Assembly (NCBI GenBank): GCA_026985625.1
Contig: JALSQC010000413.1
Span: 1-6,469 of the forward strand
Direction of reading: 5' to 3'
Origin: Bacteroidales bacterium
Lineage (GTDB): Bacteria; Bacteroidota; Bacteroidia; Bacteroidales; JAFGXI01
Length of the DNA stretch: 6,469 bases
Shown here: positions 5,242 to 6,469 of the stretch, piece by piece
How the letters are laid out: each line of letters opens with the position of its first letter
Position numbering within the stretch: position 1 is the stretch's first letter
The notes under the pieces: model-generated
What the model was told of the DNA's origin: nothing
Database searches by the model: none
Seen by the model: only the letters and a program-made list of their open reading frames with translations
Position numbers and translations under genes: made by a program

Positions 5242-6469
5242 ATGTCAGACAATATAATACGCGAATTTAAACTAACAACACTATCATTAAAGAATAAAAT
5301 ATCGGTTTTTATTCTTACATTCTTAATAGTTGTTATAGGATTTATGTCATATACAGGTATGCCAAAAGAACTTTTTCCCGAGGTTGTTTTTCCTTATATT
5401 ATGGTGCAAACTGTATATCCGGGAAATAATCCGTCAGATATCGAAAATCTTATTACAAGACCAATAGAAAAAGAAATAGACGGAATAAAAGGCATAAAAA
5501 AAATATCATCAACATCAATGCAAGATGTTTCGCTTATTACAATAGAATTTAATTTCGATAGAGATTTAAAATCGGCATTGCAAGATATAAAAGACGCTGT
5601 TGACAAAGCAAAACCCGATTTACCAACCGATTTAAAAAAAGACCCCGTAGTTCAAGACATAGACATATCAGAGTTTCCTTTTATAAACATTAACATATCA
5701 GGCGATTACAGCATAGACGAACTTAAAAAATTTGCCGACGATTTATCCGATAAATTTAAAACAATAAAACAAGTATCAAAAGTAAATATACAAGGAATAT
5801 CCGACAAAGAAGTTAAAATTAACGTAGATAATCAAAAAATGGAATCGTTAAAAATAAGTTTTAACGATATCAAAAATGCAATTAAACAAGAAAATATATC
5901 AATGGGTGGCGGACAACTAAAAATTGGAAACATTAGACGTTCGATAAGAATATTAGGAGAATTTAAATCTGCCGACCAACTTAATAACATAATAATTAAA
6001 CATGAAAAAGGAAACATTGTTTACCTTAAAGATATAGCAAGCGTAGAATTTGGTTTCGAAGACGCAAAAAGTATATCACGACTAAATACAAATCCCGTAT
6101 TATCGTTACAACTAGTAAAAAAAAGTGGCGAAAATCTACTAAAAGCATCAGACCAAGTTTATAAAATAATAGACCAAATACGCAAAGACAAAATTGTTCC
6201 CGATAATTTAAAAATTGTAGAAACAAACGACCAATCCGACATTATAAAAAAACAATTAAACAACCTCGAAAACTCAATGATAATGAGTATTATTTTTGTT
6301 GTTGCAGTTTTATTCTTCTTTTTAGGCACACGAAATGCCTTAATCGTAGGACTTGCAATTCCAATGTCTATGTTCTTATCGTTTATGGTATTATCGGCAA
6401 TGGGCTACAAAATTAATATGGTTGTTCTGTTCGGACTTATTTTAGCATTAGGTATGTTAGTCGACAACG
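5242..6469 (+). CDS. RND-family inner-membrane efflux pump, 3' end missing
   Basis: The first 409 residues are visible out of the roughly 1000-1050 usual for the family. A cytoplasmic amphipathic start (1-18) leads to transmembrane helix 1 (about 19-38). The first porter region (about 40-345) contains the family landmarks FPEVVFPYIMV, YPGNNPSDIE, RPIEKEIDGIKGI and a GGQL loop near 223-226. Helices TM2 (about 347-361, followed by LGTRNALIVG), TM3 (about 366-387) and the start of TM4 (from about 392) follow. The window ends inside the TM4 motif at LGMLVDN, where D408 is the presumed proton-relay aspartate; the second Asp of E. coli AcrB is Asn here. The pump uses the proton gradient to move substrate to the adaptor and channel encoded just upstream. 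Sequence type is closer to the hydrophobe/multidrug (HAE) class than to heavy-metal pumps, an inference from the TM4 motif and N-terminal motifs. Specific substrate is unknown. Confidence 0.94.
   Translation, partial: MSDNIIREFKLTTLSLKNKISVFILTFLIVVIGFMSYTGMPKELFPEVVFPYIMVQTVYPGNNPSDIENLITRPIEKEIDGIKGIKKISSTSMQDVSLITIEFNFDRDLKSALQDIKDAVDKAKPDLPTDLKKDPVVQDIDISEFPFININISGDYSIDELKKFADDLSDKFKTIKQVSKVNIQGISDKEVKINVDNQKMESLKISFNDIKNAIKQENISMGGGQLKIGNIRRSIRILGEFKSADQLNNIIIKHEKGNIVYLKDIASVEFGFEDAKSISRLNTNPVLSLQLVKKSGENLLKASDQVYKIIDQIRKDKIVPDNLKIVETNDQSDIIKKQLNNLENSMIMSIIFVVAVLFFFLGTRNALIVGLAIPMSMFLSFMVLSAMGYKINMVVLFGLILALGMLVDN

Noticed and set aside
1..6469. CRISPR array, insertion sequence, defence system or prophage genes
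   Set aside because: No short regularly spaced repeats, transposase motifs, terminal inverted repeats or phage-type genes could be seen on either strand; the content is an ordinary surface protein, hydrolase and efflux operon.

Overview
The window looks like chromosomal DNA from a very AT-rich member of the Bacteroidota, most likely a Bacteroidales-type lineage. Four things support this: a type IX secretion (T9SS) type A C-terminal sorting domain on the first gene; a perfect Bacteroidota-type -7 promoter element (TATATTTG) ahead of the regulator gene; no Shine-Dalgarno sequence before any of the five visible start codons, with A/T-rich leaders instead; and a short TatD protein of the Bacteroidota kind. 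All five visible stop codons are TAA. Every gene is on the + strand.

Region 1 (1-1354) is the 3' part of a gene for a secreted or cell-surface protein. It carries tandem DUF5018-like beta-sandwich repeats, an OB-fold module like those that accompany extracellular nucleases, and a T9SS sorting domain. Its 5' end lies outside the window. A strong intrinsic terminator closes the gene. Region 2 (1359-2024) is a compact TatD-family metal-dependent hydrolase whose start codon comes almost directly after that terminator. Region 3 (2025-2138) is the only substantial intergenic space. It holds a perfect 10-bp inverted repeat that overlaps the predicted promoter of the next gene.

Region 4 (2139-6469, running off the end) is a tightly packed tripartite efflux operon. 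Its order is a TetR/AcrR-type repressor, a TolC-like outer-membrane channel, a lipoprotein periplasmic adaptor, and an RND inner-membrane pump of which the first 409 residues are visible. Intergenic gaps are 16, 25 and 23 nt. The pump, adaptor and channel would form one complex spanning the envelope. The first gene probably senses the substrate and represses the whole operon from the promoter at about 2088-2118.

I found no RNA gene, CRISPR array, insertion sequence or attachment site, and nothing I would call a new biological system. The points most worth a second look are the candidate repressor operator, the terminator pressed against the tatD-like start, and the modular T9SS-exported protein.
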